64,000 nt of DNA from Pelobacter sp. UBA6093 (GCA_002435955.1 DIWZ01000026.1:1-64000), one strand, 5' to 3'; shown: positions 48,050-57,078, counted from the first letter of the stretch. Notes: generated by a model from the sequence alone, not told the origin. Numbers and translations: made by a program.

Positions 48050-49462
48050 TTAGCCTTTTTGTTTCAGGAATGCATCGATGGCCGTTGCGGCGGATTTGCC
48101 GTCGCCCATTGCCAGGATGACCGTGGCACCGCCGCGTACAATGTCGCCGCCGGCAAATACGCCAGCTAGATTGGTGGCGCCGTGTTCGTCGGTTTCGATG
48201 TTCCCCCATTTGTTGAGTTTCAAATCCGGAGCTGTTGCGGTCAGCAGTGGATTGGCGCGAGTACCGATGGCGTTGACCACCACATCCACCTCCAATTCAA
48301 AGGTTTCGCCTTCGATGGCGACTGGTCGACAGCGGCCGGAAGCATCGGGTTCGCCAAGTTCCATCCGCTGGCATCGCAAGCCTTTTACCCAACCGGTTTC
48401 ATTGCCAAGGATCTCCAGCGGGGCTGCAAGAAGAATGAATTCAATGCCTTCTTCCTTTGCGTGGTGAATCTCCTCTATACGTGCCGGCATTTCAGCTTCG
48501 GTGCGTCGGTAGACGATGATTGACCTGTCCGCACCAAGGCGCTTTGAGGTACGTACGGCATCCATGGCAGTGTTGCCGCCGCCAATAACCGCTACACGCT
48601 TCCCACGAATGATCGGGGTCGGATGGTCGTTGCGCCAGGCAGCCATCAGGTTAACGCGGGTCAGGTACTCGTTGGCCGAGTAGACACCCTTGAGGTTCTC
48701 CCCGTCGATATTGAGCATGACAGGCAGGCCGGCACCGTTGCCGACAAACACAGCATCAAACTCCTCGCGCAACTCAGCCAGAGTGACGGTCTTGCCGACT
48801 ACGACATTGCACTCGATTTCAACGCCCAGATCTTGAAGCCTTGCAACCTCGGTATCGACAATGTGCTTGGGCAGGCGAAACTCGGGGATGCCGTAGCGCA
48901 GTACCCCGCCTGTCTCATGCAATGCTTCAAACAGGGTCACGGCATGTCCTTTGCGCGCCAGTTCGCCAGCCATGGTAAGCCCAGCGGGACCGGAGCCGAC
49001 AATAGCGACTTTCTTTCCAGTTGGTTCGGGCCGATCTTCCTTATGCACTTTATCCGGATGGGTCAAGGCCCAGTCCGCAACAAACCTTTCCAGGTATCCG
49101 ACGGCGACCGGCGCACCTTTAGCAGCACGTACACAGACCTGCTCGCACTGTGTTTCCTGAGGACAGACCCGGCCGCATACGGCCGGCAGAGTATTGTCCG
49201 CCAGCAAGATGCGCGCTGCTTCTGGCAGGTTGCCTTCGGCCAGAGCGGCGAGGAATTCCGGAATGCGAACCCGAACCGGGCAACCGGCAACACAAGGGCG
49301 GTTTTTGCACAACAGACAACGCTGAGCTTCGCGGATGGCTTGTTCTTCGGTAAGTCCTTGATTGACTTCCTCAAAATTGCCGATGCGGTGCCGTGGGTCC
49401 TGCTCGGGCATTTTAACCCGTTCTATAGCCATGCGTTCTTTGGGTGTCAGGGTTTTTTTCAT
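48050..49462 (-). CDS. nfnB: NfnB-type subunit: glutamate-synthase-small-chain-like flavoprotein
   Basis: A 470-residue flavoprotein. N-terminal cysteines for two Fe-S clusters (CLLCKNRPCVAGCPV and CGRVCPQETQCEQVC), an FAD site (GSGPAGLTMAGELA) and an NADPH site (VIGGGNTAMDAVR). Alone it would be called GltD/glutamate synthase small chain. Paired with the upstream ferredoxin-NADP reductase-like gene it matches the large subunit of NfnAB (NADH-dependent ferredoxin:NADP+ oxidoreductase) or sulfide dehydrogenase SudAB. No large GltB subunit gene is nearby. Confidence 0.88.
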   Translation of the reverse strand: MKKTLTPKERMAIERVKMPEQDPRHRIGNFEEVNQGLTEEQAIREAQRCLLCKNRPCVAGCPVRVRIPEFLAALAEGNLPEAARILLADNTLPAVCGRVCPQETQCEQVCVRAAKGAPVAVGYLERFVADWALTHPDKVHKEDRPEPTGKKVAIVGSGPAGLTMAGELARKGHAVTLFEALHETGGVLRYGIPEFRLPKHIVDTEVARLQDLGVEIECNVVVGKTVTLAELREEFDAVFVGNGAGLPVMLNIDGENLKGVYSANEYLTRVNLMAAWRNDHPTPIIRGKRVAVIGGGNTAMDAVRTSKRLGADRSIIVYRRTEAEMPARIEEIHHAKEEGIEFILLAAPLEILGNETGWVKGLRCQRMELGEPDASGRCRPVAIEGETFELEVDVVVNAIGTRANPLLTATAPDLKLNKWGNIETDEHGATNLAGVFAGGDIVRGGATVILAMGDGKSAATAIDAFLKQKG

Positions 49463-49470
49463 GATATATA

Positions 49471-50328
49471 TTATCGTTTCACTTTAATAATTTTATCGCG
49501 CAGTTCTTCCGGCAGATCTGCCATGAGTTTGGCTTCGGAATCCCGGTACATGGTTAAGCGATCCATCAGCAGGCCGAAATCGACCAGGTGCCCGTCGAAT
49601 TCAGGTCCGTCAACGCAGGCGAATTTGGTCTCTTCGCCAACCTTGACGCGGCAACCGCCGCACATGCCGGTCCCATCAATCATGATCGGGTTAAGGCTGA
49701 CAATCGTCTTGATTCCCGGCGGACGGGTAACCTCTGCCACCGCGCGCATCATCGGTACCGGACCGATGGCAAAAACCGCATGCGGACGTCTGTCGGGATC
49801 GTCAATCAATTCCTGCAGGACATGCGTTACGAAGCCTTGACGTCCCATGCTGCCGTCTTCTGTGGCAATAAGTAGTTCGGTAGAACAGGCCGCCAGTTCC
49901 TCGGCCAGAATGATATAGGGCTTGGCGCGTCCGCCAATGATGGTGGTGACCTCGTTGCCCGCTTTTGCCAGGGCTTTGGCTAGCGGATACAGAACCGCGG
50001 TGCCGAGCCCACCGCCGACGCAGGCAACACGCCCCCAGTTTTCAATTTCAGTCGGTTTTCCGAGGGGGCCGGCAACATCGCGCAACGAGCCACCGACCGG
50101 CGTGCTTACGATTTTCAGCGTCGAGGCCCCGACAGCCTGAATAAACAAGGTGATGGTGCCGGCTTGAGGATCGGCATCGCCGATAGTCAGAGGTATGCGT
50201 TCGCCATCTGCTTCGGGGTGCACGATGACAAACTGACCCGGTTGTCGGGCCTTGGCGATGCGCGGAGCGCGGATGACCATGCGGTGCACGTTGGGTGCCA
50301 GTGTGTCGTTTTGCAGAACTTCGAACAT
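49471..50328 (-). CDS. nfnA: NfnA-type subunit: FAD/2Fe-2S NAD(P)H:ferredoxin oxidoreductase
   Basis: A 285-residue protein of the ferredoxin-NADP reductase family: FAD domain (PGQFVIVHPEADGERIPLTI), NAD domain (CVGGGLGTAVLYPLAKAL) and a C-terminal 2Fe-2S loop (GTGMCGGCRVKVG, then FACVDGPEFDGH). The 8-base gap to nfnB indicates one operon. In fermenting anaerobes Nfn moves electrons between NADH, reduced ferredoxin and NADP+ by flavin-based bifurcation. The alternative name is SudB; sequence alone does not decide the physiological direction. Confidence 0.86.
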   Translation of the reverse strand: MFEVLQNDTLAPNVHRMVIRAPRIAKARQPGQFVIVHPEADGERIPLTIGDADPQAGTITLFIQAVGASTLKIVSTPVGGSLRDVAGPLGKPTEIENWGRVACVGGGLGTAVLYPLAKALAKAGNEVTTIIGGRAKPYIILAEELAACSTELLIATEDGSMGRQGFVTHVLQELIDDPDRRPHAVFAIGPVPMMRAVAEVTRPPGIKTIVSLNPIMIDGTGMCGGCRVKVGEETKFACVDGPEFDGHLVDFGLLMDRLTMYRDSEAKLMADLPEELRDKIIKVKR

Positions 50329-50853
50329 GTTCTCTCCAGCGGATAGATAAGGAACGGTTAAAGTCTGACCCTGCTGTGGCGGAAAATTAACCAGTTCCTG
50401 TCAACCTGGTGATTCTTGGCTCAAAACGAAGGCCCTTGAGCGGAAAAATTAATCAGATAATAGTAGCAGTTTGGGTTTTTCAATTCAACCAATACCTTAG
50501 GTTGCAATTTTTTTCCTGTTTACGGTATCCGAAAAAGTGTTTTGCCTGAAGATTCGGAGCCTTGTGAGAATGCGAAAGCTTTCACACGTCCTTCTAATGT
50601 AGAAAATGGAAATGGTGGCGTGGCTCTGATTTGATGCCGGCGGTTTCGATTAGAACGTTGTCCGCAGGAGGGTTTTCTGCTACCGTTTCTACGGACAGCT
50701 TTGTGATGTAAGGACTTTTTTTGGGTGGGGAGCTGGAAGGTGGGATCGATAACGTAATCGATTGTTTCGGAGAGTGGTCCCGTTATCGAATTTTATTGGA
50801 ACACCCGGGTTTTGATGTGTTTGCTGTTTAAAACACAAAGGGGTAATTAGTTT
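50329..50853. other. intergenic region upstream of nfnA and the HEAT gene, with a palindrome
   Basis: 525 bases between divergent genes with no gene I can support. Part is AT-rich (50440-50540). At 50745-50762 ATCGAT AACGTA ATCGAT forms an 18-base near-palindrome, a possible operator. TTGCAA and 18 bases later TATCCG is too weak to call. It must hold the nfnA promoter on the minus strand and that of the HEAT gene on the plus strand. Confidence 0.4.
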
Positions 50854-51444
50854 ATGCTGGAAATACGTCGGAAGGCATTGCGAGGCGCTTTGTGCGATGC
50901 GGATGAAGGTGTCCGCCAGGTAGCGGCGGAAGCGCTGGAGCGTCTGGAAGCCGTGCAGAGTCTGGATGATATCCTGCAGATTCTCAAATCCGGAAACCGC
51001 GGACTGCAGGTGCGCGCCATTTTTGCACTGGAAAAGATTCAAAGTCCACGAGTTTATGCGCCCTTGCTGGCTGCTCTCAAGGTTGCCGATGCGGATATCC
51101 GCTGCGCGGCCATTCAGGTGCTGGGTGAAAAAAAACATGCAAAAGCCCTGGAGTATCTCGTGCGGCACCTCAAAGATCCGCATCCGGCTGTAAGGGTGCA
51201 CGCCGCTTGCGCATTGGGAAATTTCACCGACCGCCGTCTTGTGCCATATCTGGTAAATGAGTTGGATAGCAGTGATGAAGAGCTGGTTGTCTGCGTGCTC
51301 GAAGCGCTGGGGAAAATCGGCGCCGCAGAAGCAGAAAGTGCTGTATTGAGCCTGGTTCAAGATGGCAGGCTTCGGGTGCGGAGCGCCGCTGTCAAAGCCC
51401 TGGGGCTGCTGAGTATTGACTATCCTGCCGAATCATCCGCTTGA
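50854..51444 (+). CDS. small HEAT-repeat protein
   Basis: A 196-residue protein made almost wholly of helical HEAT (PBS lyase-type) repeats of about 31 residues, for example VRQVAAEALERLEAVQSLDD, VRVHAACALGNFTDRRLVPY and VRSAAVKALGLL. Such repeats form a curved scaffold for protein binding; no catalytic domain or signal peptide is seen. It faces the HD-GYP/HEAT pair tail to tail, 31 bases away. Function unknown. Confidence 0.8.
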   Translation: MLEIRRKALRGALCDADEGVRQVAAEALERLEAVQSLDDILQILKSGNRGLQVRAIFALEKIQSPRVYAPLLAALKVADADIRCAAIQVLGEKKHAKALEYLVRHLKDPHPAVRVHAACALGNFTDRRLVPYLVNELDSSDEELVVCVLEALGKIGAAEAESAVLSLVQDGRLRVRSAAVKALGLLSIDYPAESSA

Positions 51445-51475
51445 GTCCGGCTTTTGCAGGCGGATGTGGCTACCC

Positions 51476-52816
51476 TCAAAAATAATCGATGACTTCCACG
51501 CCTTTGATGAACGGATCTACTTCGGAAACGATTCGTTTTTTTTCGTCTGAGGAAAGGTTGAGGACCTGCGGCTGGGCCAGGTGTTTGCCCTGTGGGTCAA
51601 AAATGATTTTGAGCTGAACGGAGTCGGGATCTTCAATTCCGACACGACCGACGACACCAATTTCATTGTTGTCCAGGCGTACCAATGTGCCGACCGGGTA
51701 AGTGCCAAGTGCAAAGATGAATGTTTCCAGGTATCCCGGGTGCAATAGCGTGCCGGCATGGCAAACGAGTTCCTGGATGGCCTTGCGAGGGGTGGTGGGA
51801 CGCTGATAGGCGCGCAGGGTGGTGATGGCATCGTAAGTGTCGGCAATGGTGGTCATGTCAATCAGATCGAACGGACCGTTGGCAAGGGCGTTTTGAGGGT
51901 AGCCTCTCCGGTCAAAATGCAGGTGGTGTCCCAGAACGATAGCGCGAGCACGGTCCGTCAGGCCGCCCATCTGGTCGATGATTTCTGCACCCATGGCCGG
52001 GTGTTTTCTGATCTCTGAAAATTCTTTTTCCGTGAGCCGGCCCGGCTTGTTGATGATGGCCAGATCGATTTTGAGCTTGCCGATGTCGTGCAGCAAGCTG
52101 CCGATGCCAAGGGTACGTAATTCGTCCTCTGACAGCCCGGCTGCTCTGCCGACAGCCAGCGCCAGTACCGAGACGTTTACAGAGTGGGTAAAGGTATAGT
52201 TGTCATAATTTTTCAGCAGACTCAGGGCCAGCAGGGCATGGGGGTCCGCAAGAGTCATGCGGGCCATGTCTTTGACGACCTTGTGCGCCTCTGCCGATGA
52301 CGGGATGCGGCCCAGGCGAACGTCCTGAAATATGGTGTTGACCACCTTGAGTGCGCGCCCGAAAATTTTGCGGGCGGATTGTCGGTCGGCGTCTTCCTCT
52401 CGTTCTTCAGGTAAAAAGCGGATGTTGCGGATGCCGTGCTGTCGGAACAGATCTTCAAACTCTTCGTGTCCCAGTGCCGTGCCGTTCAGGAACTGCAGCA
52501 GGAGTTTGAGCTCATGATCTTCAATGCCTTCGAGAAATTCGATCCCGGTCAGCTGTTTTTCCTGAAACAGACGACAAAGACTTTCCGCGGCCGGATATGG
52601 GTCGGCAAACAGATGGTCATTGACGAACAAAGTGTCCTGCAGGATGCCGATACGTAGCTGTGCGCATCCTTGCAGCAGGCTTTTCAGCAGTTGGCTGGCG
52701 AGCTGTAGCTGTTTTTGGATAAGAGGGTGCTGTACCGGGTAGAGGCGCAATCCCTTGAGGGCGCCGGACAGACTGTTGACCAGTTGTTTCAACGGATTTA
52801 TTGTCATAGTCGTCAA
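51476..52816 (-). CDS. HD-GYP domain protein with an uncharacterised N-terminal domain
   Basis: A 446-residue cytoplasmic protein. Residues about 15-140 form a helical domain (GLRLYPVQHP near 22-31) similar to the start of the protein encoded just upstream. Residues about 205-400 are HD-GYP: HDIGK at 243-247 and HHLHFDRRGYP at 297-307, a slightly divergent HHE-x-DGxGYP motif. HD-GYP proteins hydrolyse cyclic di-GMP or related dinucleotides. The start is either TTG at 52816, overlapping the upstream stop by four bases, or ATG at 52807. No receiver or membrane segment is seen. Confidence 0.87.
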   Translation of the reverse strand: MTTMTINPLKQLVNSLSGALKGLRLYPVQHPLIQKQLQLASQLLKSLLQGCAQLRIGILQDTLFVNDHLFADPYPAAESLCRLFQEKQLTGIEFLEGIEDHELKLLLQFLNGTALGHEEFEDLFRQHGIRNIRFLPEEREEDADRQSARKIFGRALKVVNTIFQDVRLGRIPSSAEAHKVVKDMARMTLADPHALLALSLLKNYDNYTFTHSVNVSVLALAVGRAAGLSEDELRTLGIGSLLHDIGKLKIDLAIINKPGRLTEKEFSEIRKHPAMGAEIIDQMGGLTDRARAIVLGHHLHFDRRGYPQNALANGPFDLIDMTTIADTYDAITTLRAYQRPTTPRKAIQELVCHAGTLLHPGYLETFIFALGTYPVGTLVRLDNNEIGVVGRVGIEDPDSVQLKIIFDPQGKHLAQPQVLNLSSDEKKRIVSEVDPFIKGVEVIDYF

Positions 52817-54438
52817 ATGTTAGGCCATTGGTTCATAGCTCGCGATGCGGATTGAGCAATGCGCTGATCGCGCTCACGGCAGAGGGATTCCATTATGGGT
52901 CTCGAAGAAGGGCTGCCAATCTGGCCCAGGGCGGCAATTGCCTGAATGCGTAAAGCTGTCCTGCGGGCTCCCCCCCATAAAGGGCGGCGTTTCGCCATGC
53001 GTTCTAGCTCGGGCGCCGCTTCCGGGCACCCGATGCGGCCAAGTGCCTTGATGGCCGATGTTTTCAGTTCGGTTTTTTTCATGAACAGATCTCGGCTTTT
53101 TATGATTTTGACCAGATTTGGCACGGCTGACGGGTTCCGCATGCTACCAAGGGCGATGATGGCCTGAGGGTAGAGCTCACGGTGACCGCTGTCAACGAGT
53201 TGCAGTAATGATTCGACAGCCTGGTCCCCACCAATACGAGCAAGCGCACGGATTACCTCTCGAGCGATACGCAAATCATCATGCCATAGCAGTGGGTGGA
53301 GATAACTGGAGGTGCGCGGGCTACCGATGTGACCCAGAATTGCGACAACATTGCGGACCACATACCAGCGTTCGTCTTGCAATGCCGACAATAAATCCGG
53401 TATGGCGCTGGTACCCAACTTCGTCAGGGTGATCGACAGCAGTTTGCGGGCAAAAGCATCTTTTTCGCCAGCAAGGCGATGTAACAGTGGAGGTATTGCT
53501 TTGTCACGCAGAAAGACCAGCGTTTGCATATTCTGGTCGCGCAAGCTATTGGGTATGCCGCGCACGCACAGTGTCTCGATGAGGAAATTAAGGACGTCCA
53601 GTCCAGCCAATTGGTTCAGACAATGAAGGACGTCGATGCGTCGGGACTTGGTGAGTTGTCGGTTGCCATGCAGAGACGCAAGAATGCGAAATGTCTGCAG
53701 CACCAAGGACAGATGTTCCTCTGCAAGGTGCTGGCGAACCTGGGCGGGTAACCGGCAAAGCAGTTGTTTGAAGCGGCGTTCCGAGGCTTCACGAGGCAGT
53801 TGGGTGAGTATCTGCTCAAGGGTAAGAAGATCGAGGAATTGTTCCTCCAGAGGTGAGTCACCGGTCGTTTCGGTGGCGACGCCCTCCAGATGTTTGTCTT
53901 GTTCCGCTTCGGTGCTACTCTCAAGCGACTGTTCGTCACCGCCGACCGAGGATTTCTCGGCTCTGTGCCGGACGCGTTCTTTGGCCGCTCGAATAACGGA
54001 TAAATCAAGCTCGTTGATCCATATGCCGGTCGCTTGCTCCGCCAGCAACAGTTCCTGCAAGCCTCCCATTTCCTGAATGTCGGCGGGTTTAAAAGAAACG
54101 CTCCGGGCAAAAATGGTTAGATCGCGGGCTGTCAGCTCTGGTAAAAACAGCAATTGCTGTATGCGTCTTGCAAATAAAAAGTGTGCCAGGCCGCGGATGA
54201 TTGCTTGCTCCTGGCCACATGCCTTATCTTGATGAAGGATGCGATCCTTGCGGACAGTTATCGCCAGGTTGCCATCCTGGAGCAATGGCCGAATAGCTTC
54301 CAGCGTATCTATGCTGAGCTGATTCAAAGTCGGGTGTTCGGGAGGGTAGAAACGGATGGCTTTAACAAGTTTGATCAACGCGATCAGGGCGGCATGCATA
54401 AAGTCCATGGGCTGATAATGTTGAAAATCTCTGGTCAC
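52813..54438 (-). CDS. HEAT-repeat protein sharing the N-terminal domain of the HD-GYP partner
   Basis: A 541-residue protein from a GTG. The N-terminus (AIRFYPPEHPTLNQL near 27-41, then LLFLPELTARDLTIF near 96-110) lines up with the HD-GYP protein's N-terminus. A charged low-complexity linker (about 155-205) follows, and from about residue 290 there are roughly six HEAT repeats (WYVVRNVVAILGHIGSPRT, LRIAREVIRALARIGGDQAV). It overlaps the HD-GYP gene by up to four bases, so the two are probably made together. Function unknown; a scaffold or regulator of the phosphodiesterase is a reasonable guess. Confidence 0.82.
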   Translation of the reverse strand: MTRDFQHYQPMDFMHAALIALIKLVKAIRFYPPEHPTLNQLSIDTLEAIRPLLQDGNLAITVRKDRILHQDKACGQEQAIIRGLAHFLFARRIQQLLFLPELTARDLTIFARSVSFKPADIQEMGGLQELLLAEQATGIWINELDLSVIRAAKERVRHRAEKSSVGGDEQSLESSTEAEQDKHLEGVATETTGDSPLEEQFLDLLTLEQILTQLPREASERRFKQLLCRLPAQVRQHLAEEHLSLVLQTFRILASLHGNRQLTKSRRIDVLHCLNQLAGLDVLNFLIETLCVRGIPNSLRDQNMQTLVFLRDKAIPPLLHRLAGEKDAFARKLLSITLTKLGTSAIPDLLSALQDERWYVVRNVVAILGHIGSPRTSSYLHPLLWHDDLRIAREVIRALARIGGDQAVESLLQLVDSGHRELYPQAIIALGSMRNPSAVPNLVKIIKSRDLFMKKTELKTSAIKALGRIGCPEAAPELERMAKRRPLWGGARRTALRIQAIAALGQIGSPSSRPIMESLCRERDQRIAQSASRAMNQWPNI

Positions 54439-54593
54439 GGGGCTTTATCTCGGAAAGAAATGTGTATTTTCTTTTTTGAATTCTCAGCTTAGCGTTTCGT
54501 GGACAGGTTGTAAATAACTTTTATGGCAGGCAAAATAGATGGCAGAAAAGTGTGCCGACAGCGGTTTCGCACCAGCCATCAAAAGGAGACGGT

Positions 54594-55229
54594 ATGCTGG
54601 TCTTGGGGTTGACAGGGGGGATCGCAAGCGGCAAAAGTGTAGTGGCGGAGGTCTTTCAAAGTCTGGGCGCAGAAGTGGTCAGTGCCGATGACCTGGCCAG
54701 AGAGGTTGTTCGACCAGGGTCACCCACTCTTGCCCGTATTGTTGAACGATTTGGTGCCGAGGTGTTGCGCAAGGACGGTGAGCTGAATCGACCCTATCTG
54801 GCCGAAAAGATTTTCTCCGATCCTCAAACGCGTAAAGAGCTTGATCATATTACCCATCCAGCTATCGCCGATTTGGCGCGCCAGCGGTTTGAGGATTTTG
54901 CGCGACAAGGAGCACGTATTGTGGTTTATGATGCCCCGCTCCTGTATGAGGCCGGTGCTGACGCCCAGGTTGATGGCGTGGTCGTGGTCGCGGTAGACGA
55001 TGCAACACAGCTCAGGCGTTTGATGTTACGCGACGGTCTTGATCCGTTGGCGGCCAGGGCGCGAATGGCTGCTCAGATGCCCATGGTGCAAAAGATCGCG
55101 CGGGCGGATTATGTCATCGATAACAACGGGTCGCTTGAGGCAACCCGGCAACAGGTAGTGGCTCTTATGGCGCGATTTGTTCCAGGGGGTGTCGGGGATG
55201 GTCTTGCATCGCCAGAAAACGCAGAATGA
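54594..55229 (+). CDS. coaE: dephospho-CoA kinase
   Basis: A 211-residue kinase for the last step of CoA synthesis. P-loop GLTGGIASGKS lies at residues 5-15; SADDLAREVVRPG and YDAPLLYEAGAD are typical. The ATG at 54594 follows AAAAGGAGACGG; the frame is open 42 bases further up. The final 65 bases overlap the convergent esterase gene. Confidence 0.95.
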   Translation: MLVLGLTGGIASGKSVVAEVFQSLGAEVVSADDLAREVVRPGSPTLARIVERFGAEVLRKDGELNRPYLAEKIFSDPQTRKELDHITHPAIADLARQRFEDFARQGARIVVYDAPLLYEAGADAQVDGVVVVAVDDATQLRRLMLRDGLDPLAARARMAAQMPMVQKIARADYVIDNNGSLEATRQQVVALMARFVPGGVGDGLASPENAE

Positions 55230-55974
55230 GATCGAGCATCGGCTGCCAGGAAGGGTGATCCGGGGTGGCCAGGCCATGTCCGGTCTGCGGGCCGAACAGG
55301 TGGTATTCCTTGCATTGGCTCCCCAAACGCAGGAACAGGTCGTAGCCGCTTTCAACTTTTATGGTGCAGTCACCCAGCGCGTTGATAGCCAATGTGGGGG
55401 CTGTGATCGTAGCCAGGAGCGGTCGCAGGTGACGGATAAGCCGGCAGATCTGGTAGACACCGTTTACAGGGCGTCGATCGTAATAGAACCCTGCAAAATC
55501 TGGGGGTAAATCACGAGTTTGGAATTTGCGGAAATGCCGTAGTATGCCGGTGAAAGGTGCCAGGCGATGAAGCATGGCCAGAAAAGGGGACAATAGAACC
55601 ATGCTGCTGAAATTCCGGTTTGCCGCAAGCGCCAACAACACCAAGGCGCCGGTGCTTATGCCAAGAGCATGCACCTCGCCGGTTTCCTGTTGTAGCCGGT
55701 CATAAGCCTCGCGGGTAGCAATAATCCATTCTTCAAAGCGGCGGTGATGAAGGTCCTCGGGGGTGGTTCCGTGACCTGGCAGGCGCACGGCGATAACAGG
55801 GTATCCCGCCTGGCGGAGAATTTCCCCCAAGGGGCGCATTTCCCAGGGGGATGCGGTAAAACCATGCACGAGCAGTACCCCGGGCTTGCCCGAAGTTTCA
55901 GGGCGAAGGTGGAACTCCTGATTTTCCGGGCGTGGCGAGGAACAGAAGTGCAATTTATTTTTGCATCGAAACAT
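55165..55974 (-). CDS. alpha/beta-hydrolase, carboxylesterase/monoacylglycerol lipase-like
   Basis: A 269-residue hydrolase. VLLVHGFTASPWEMRPLGE carries the oxyanion HG motif, GISTG the nucleophile Ser, and FGPQTGHGL the catalytic His; the Asp is probably in NALGDCT. It resembles Est30-type carboxylesterases. The ATG at 55974 (MFRCKNKL) is chosen; an earlier ATG at 56016 lies inside a hairpin. The last 65 bases overlap coaE tail to tail. The substrate is not known. Confidence 0.82.
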   Translation of the reverse strand: MFRCKNKLHFCSSPRPENQEFHLRPETSGKPGVLLVHGFTASPWEMRPLGEILRQAGYPVIAVRLPGHGTTPEDLHHRRFEEWIIATREAYDRLQQETGEVHALGISTGALVLLALAANRNFSSMVLLSPFLAMLHRLAPFTGILRHFRKFQTRDLPPDFAGFYYDRRPVNGVYQICRLIRHLRPLLATITAPTLAINALGDCTIKVESGYDLFLRLGSQCKEYHLFGPQTGHGLATPDHPSWQPMLDLILRFLAMQDHPRHPLEQIAP

Positions 55975-55995
55975 CGTGACCCCGGTAAATGGAAG

Positions 55996-56038
55996 GAGCC
56001 GTTTGCCAAGGTGCATTCAGCACCATGGCAAACGGCTC
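55996..56038 (-). terminator. long hairpin between the IclR gene and the esterase gene
   Basis: A 13-bp perfect stem (GAGCCGTTTGCCA/TGGCAAACGGCTC) enclosing a second 4-bp stem (GGTG/CACC). T-rich tracts are short on both sides (TTTG on plus, CTTCC on minus). It probably limits transcription from the iclR-type gene into the esterase. Confidence 0.55.
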
Positions 56039-56137
56039 TTTGTGGTGCGTTTCGGAGCGAAGCGGTGGCTACTATCGGCAATCTTGCCGCCCGGCAAAAC
56101 TGTTCAGCCTGGAAAAAGACCGGCAGTGTTTTTCGGG

Positions 56138-56926
56138 TCAGTTCTTGTGGAATCCAAGCCGGTTGGAAAGCTCATCGGCTGCCTTTACCACCAGGGGCAT
56201 GAGCTCTTTTTCGATACGTTCATCGGTAAACCGGATCGACGGGCCCGAGATGCTCAGCGAGCCGATGATCCGCCGGGTGTAATCGCGAATGGGCGCAGCG
56301 ACGCAACGGACGCCAAGATCCAGTTCTTCATTGTCGAGGGCGAAGCCTTTTTCTGCCACGTCCTTAAGGTTTTCTTTGAGTTTGTCCCGGTCGGTGACGG
56401 TGAACTCGGTATAGGTTTTGAGTTCCTCGCTGGGGAGTAGGGCGTCGAGTTCCTCCTCTGACAAGAATGCCAGATGTACTTTGCCGGCCGCGGTGGCATA
56501 GGCCGGCAGGCGCGACCCTACCCGTGAGACAACGCGCACCGTATTGTGGGTTTCAACGACATCGAGGTAGACAATGTGGCCTTCCTTGAAGATTGCCAGG
56601 TAGGACGTTTCATTGCAGGCCTCTACCATGCTGTCGAGAACCGGTTTGGCCTGGTGCAACAGGCCCATTTTTTTGATGAAAGTCTGGCCGAGCTCAAGAG
56701 ACTTCAGCCCCAGTCGATAGTTTTCGGTCACCTTGTTCTGCTCAATGTATCCACGTGATTCGAGTGTCGCAAGCAGCCGAAAAACATTGTTTTTATGTAG
56801 CCTCAGACGCTTGCTGAGTTCCGTTACGCCAAGTTCATCAACGTCATCGCTGTGAAATTGTTCAAGCAGGTCGAGGGCATGCGAAACCGCTTGAATCATA
56901 TACTCGGATTTTTCTTTTTTTGCCAT
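56138..56926 (-). CDS. IclR-family transcriptional regulator
   Basis: A 262-residue regulator. N-terminal winged helix (about 10-70: ELGVTELSKRLRLHKNNVFR, then LLATLESRGYIEQN) and C-terminal effector domain (ETSYLAIFKEGHIVYLDVVE; ATAAGKVHLAFLSEEE; GSLSISGPSIRF). The ATG at 56926 follows a GGAAACAGGAAC site. Its own promoter (57079-57107) contains a palindrome, so autoregulation is likely. The effector and targets are not shown; the esterase gene downstream is a candidate. Confidence 0.92.
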   Translation of the reverse strand: MAKKEKSEYMIQAVSHALDLLEQFHSDDVDELGVTELSKRLRLHKNNVFRLLATLESRGYIEQNKVTENYRLGLKSLELGQTFIKKMGLLHQAKPVLDSMVEACNETSYLAIFKEGHIVYLDVVETHNTVRVVSRVGSRLPAYATAAGKVHLAFLSEEELDALLPSEELKTYTEFTVTDRDKLKENLKDVAEKGFALDNEELDLGVRCVAAPIRDYTRRIIGSLSISGPSIRFTDERIEKELMPLVVKAADELSNRLGFHKN

Positions 56927-57078
56927 GTTCCTGTTTCCCTCTTTGGAATAAATTCCGACCCGTGGCCGGTTTGATAGTAGAATGAATGATGCGTGTTGCT
57001 CTTGGAAAATAGTTAGGCGGTCGCTAGTCCTGAGGAGTGTCAGCATGCAGGAACGGGCCTTGAAGTGCCTATCGCTTA

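Noticed and set aside
50329..50853. A small gene in the gap between nfnA and the HEAT gene
   Set aside because: No frame with a ribosome site and recognisable protein; all frames are short or antisense to the HEAT gene.
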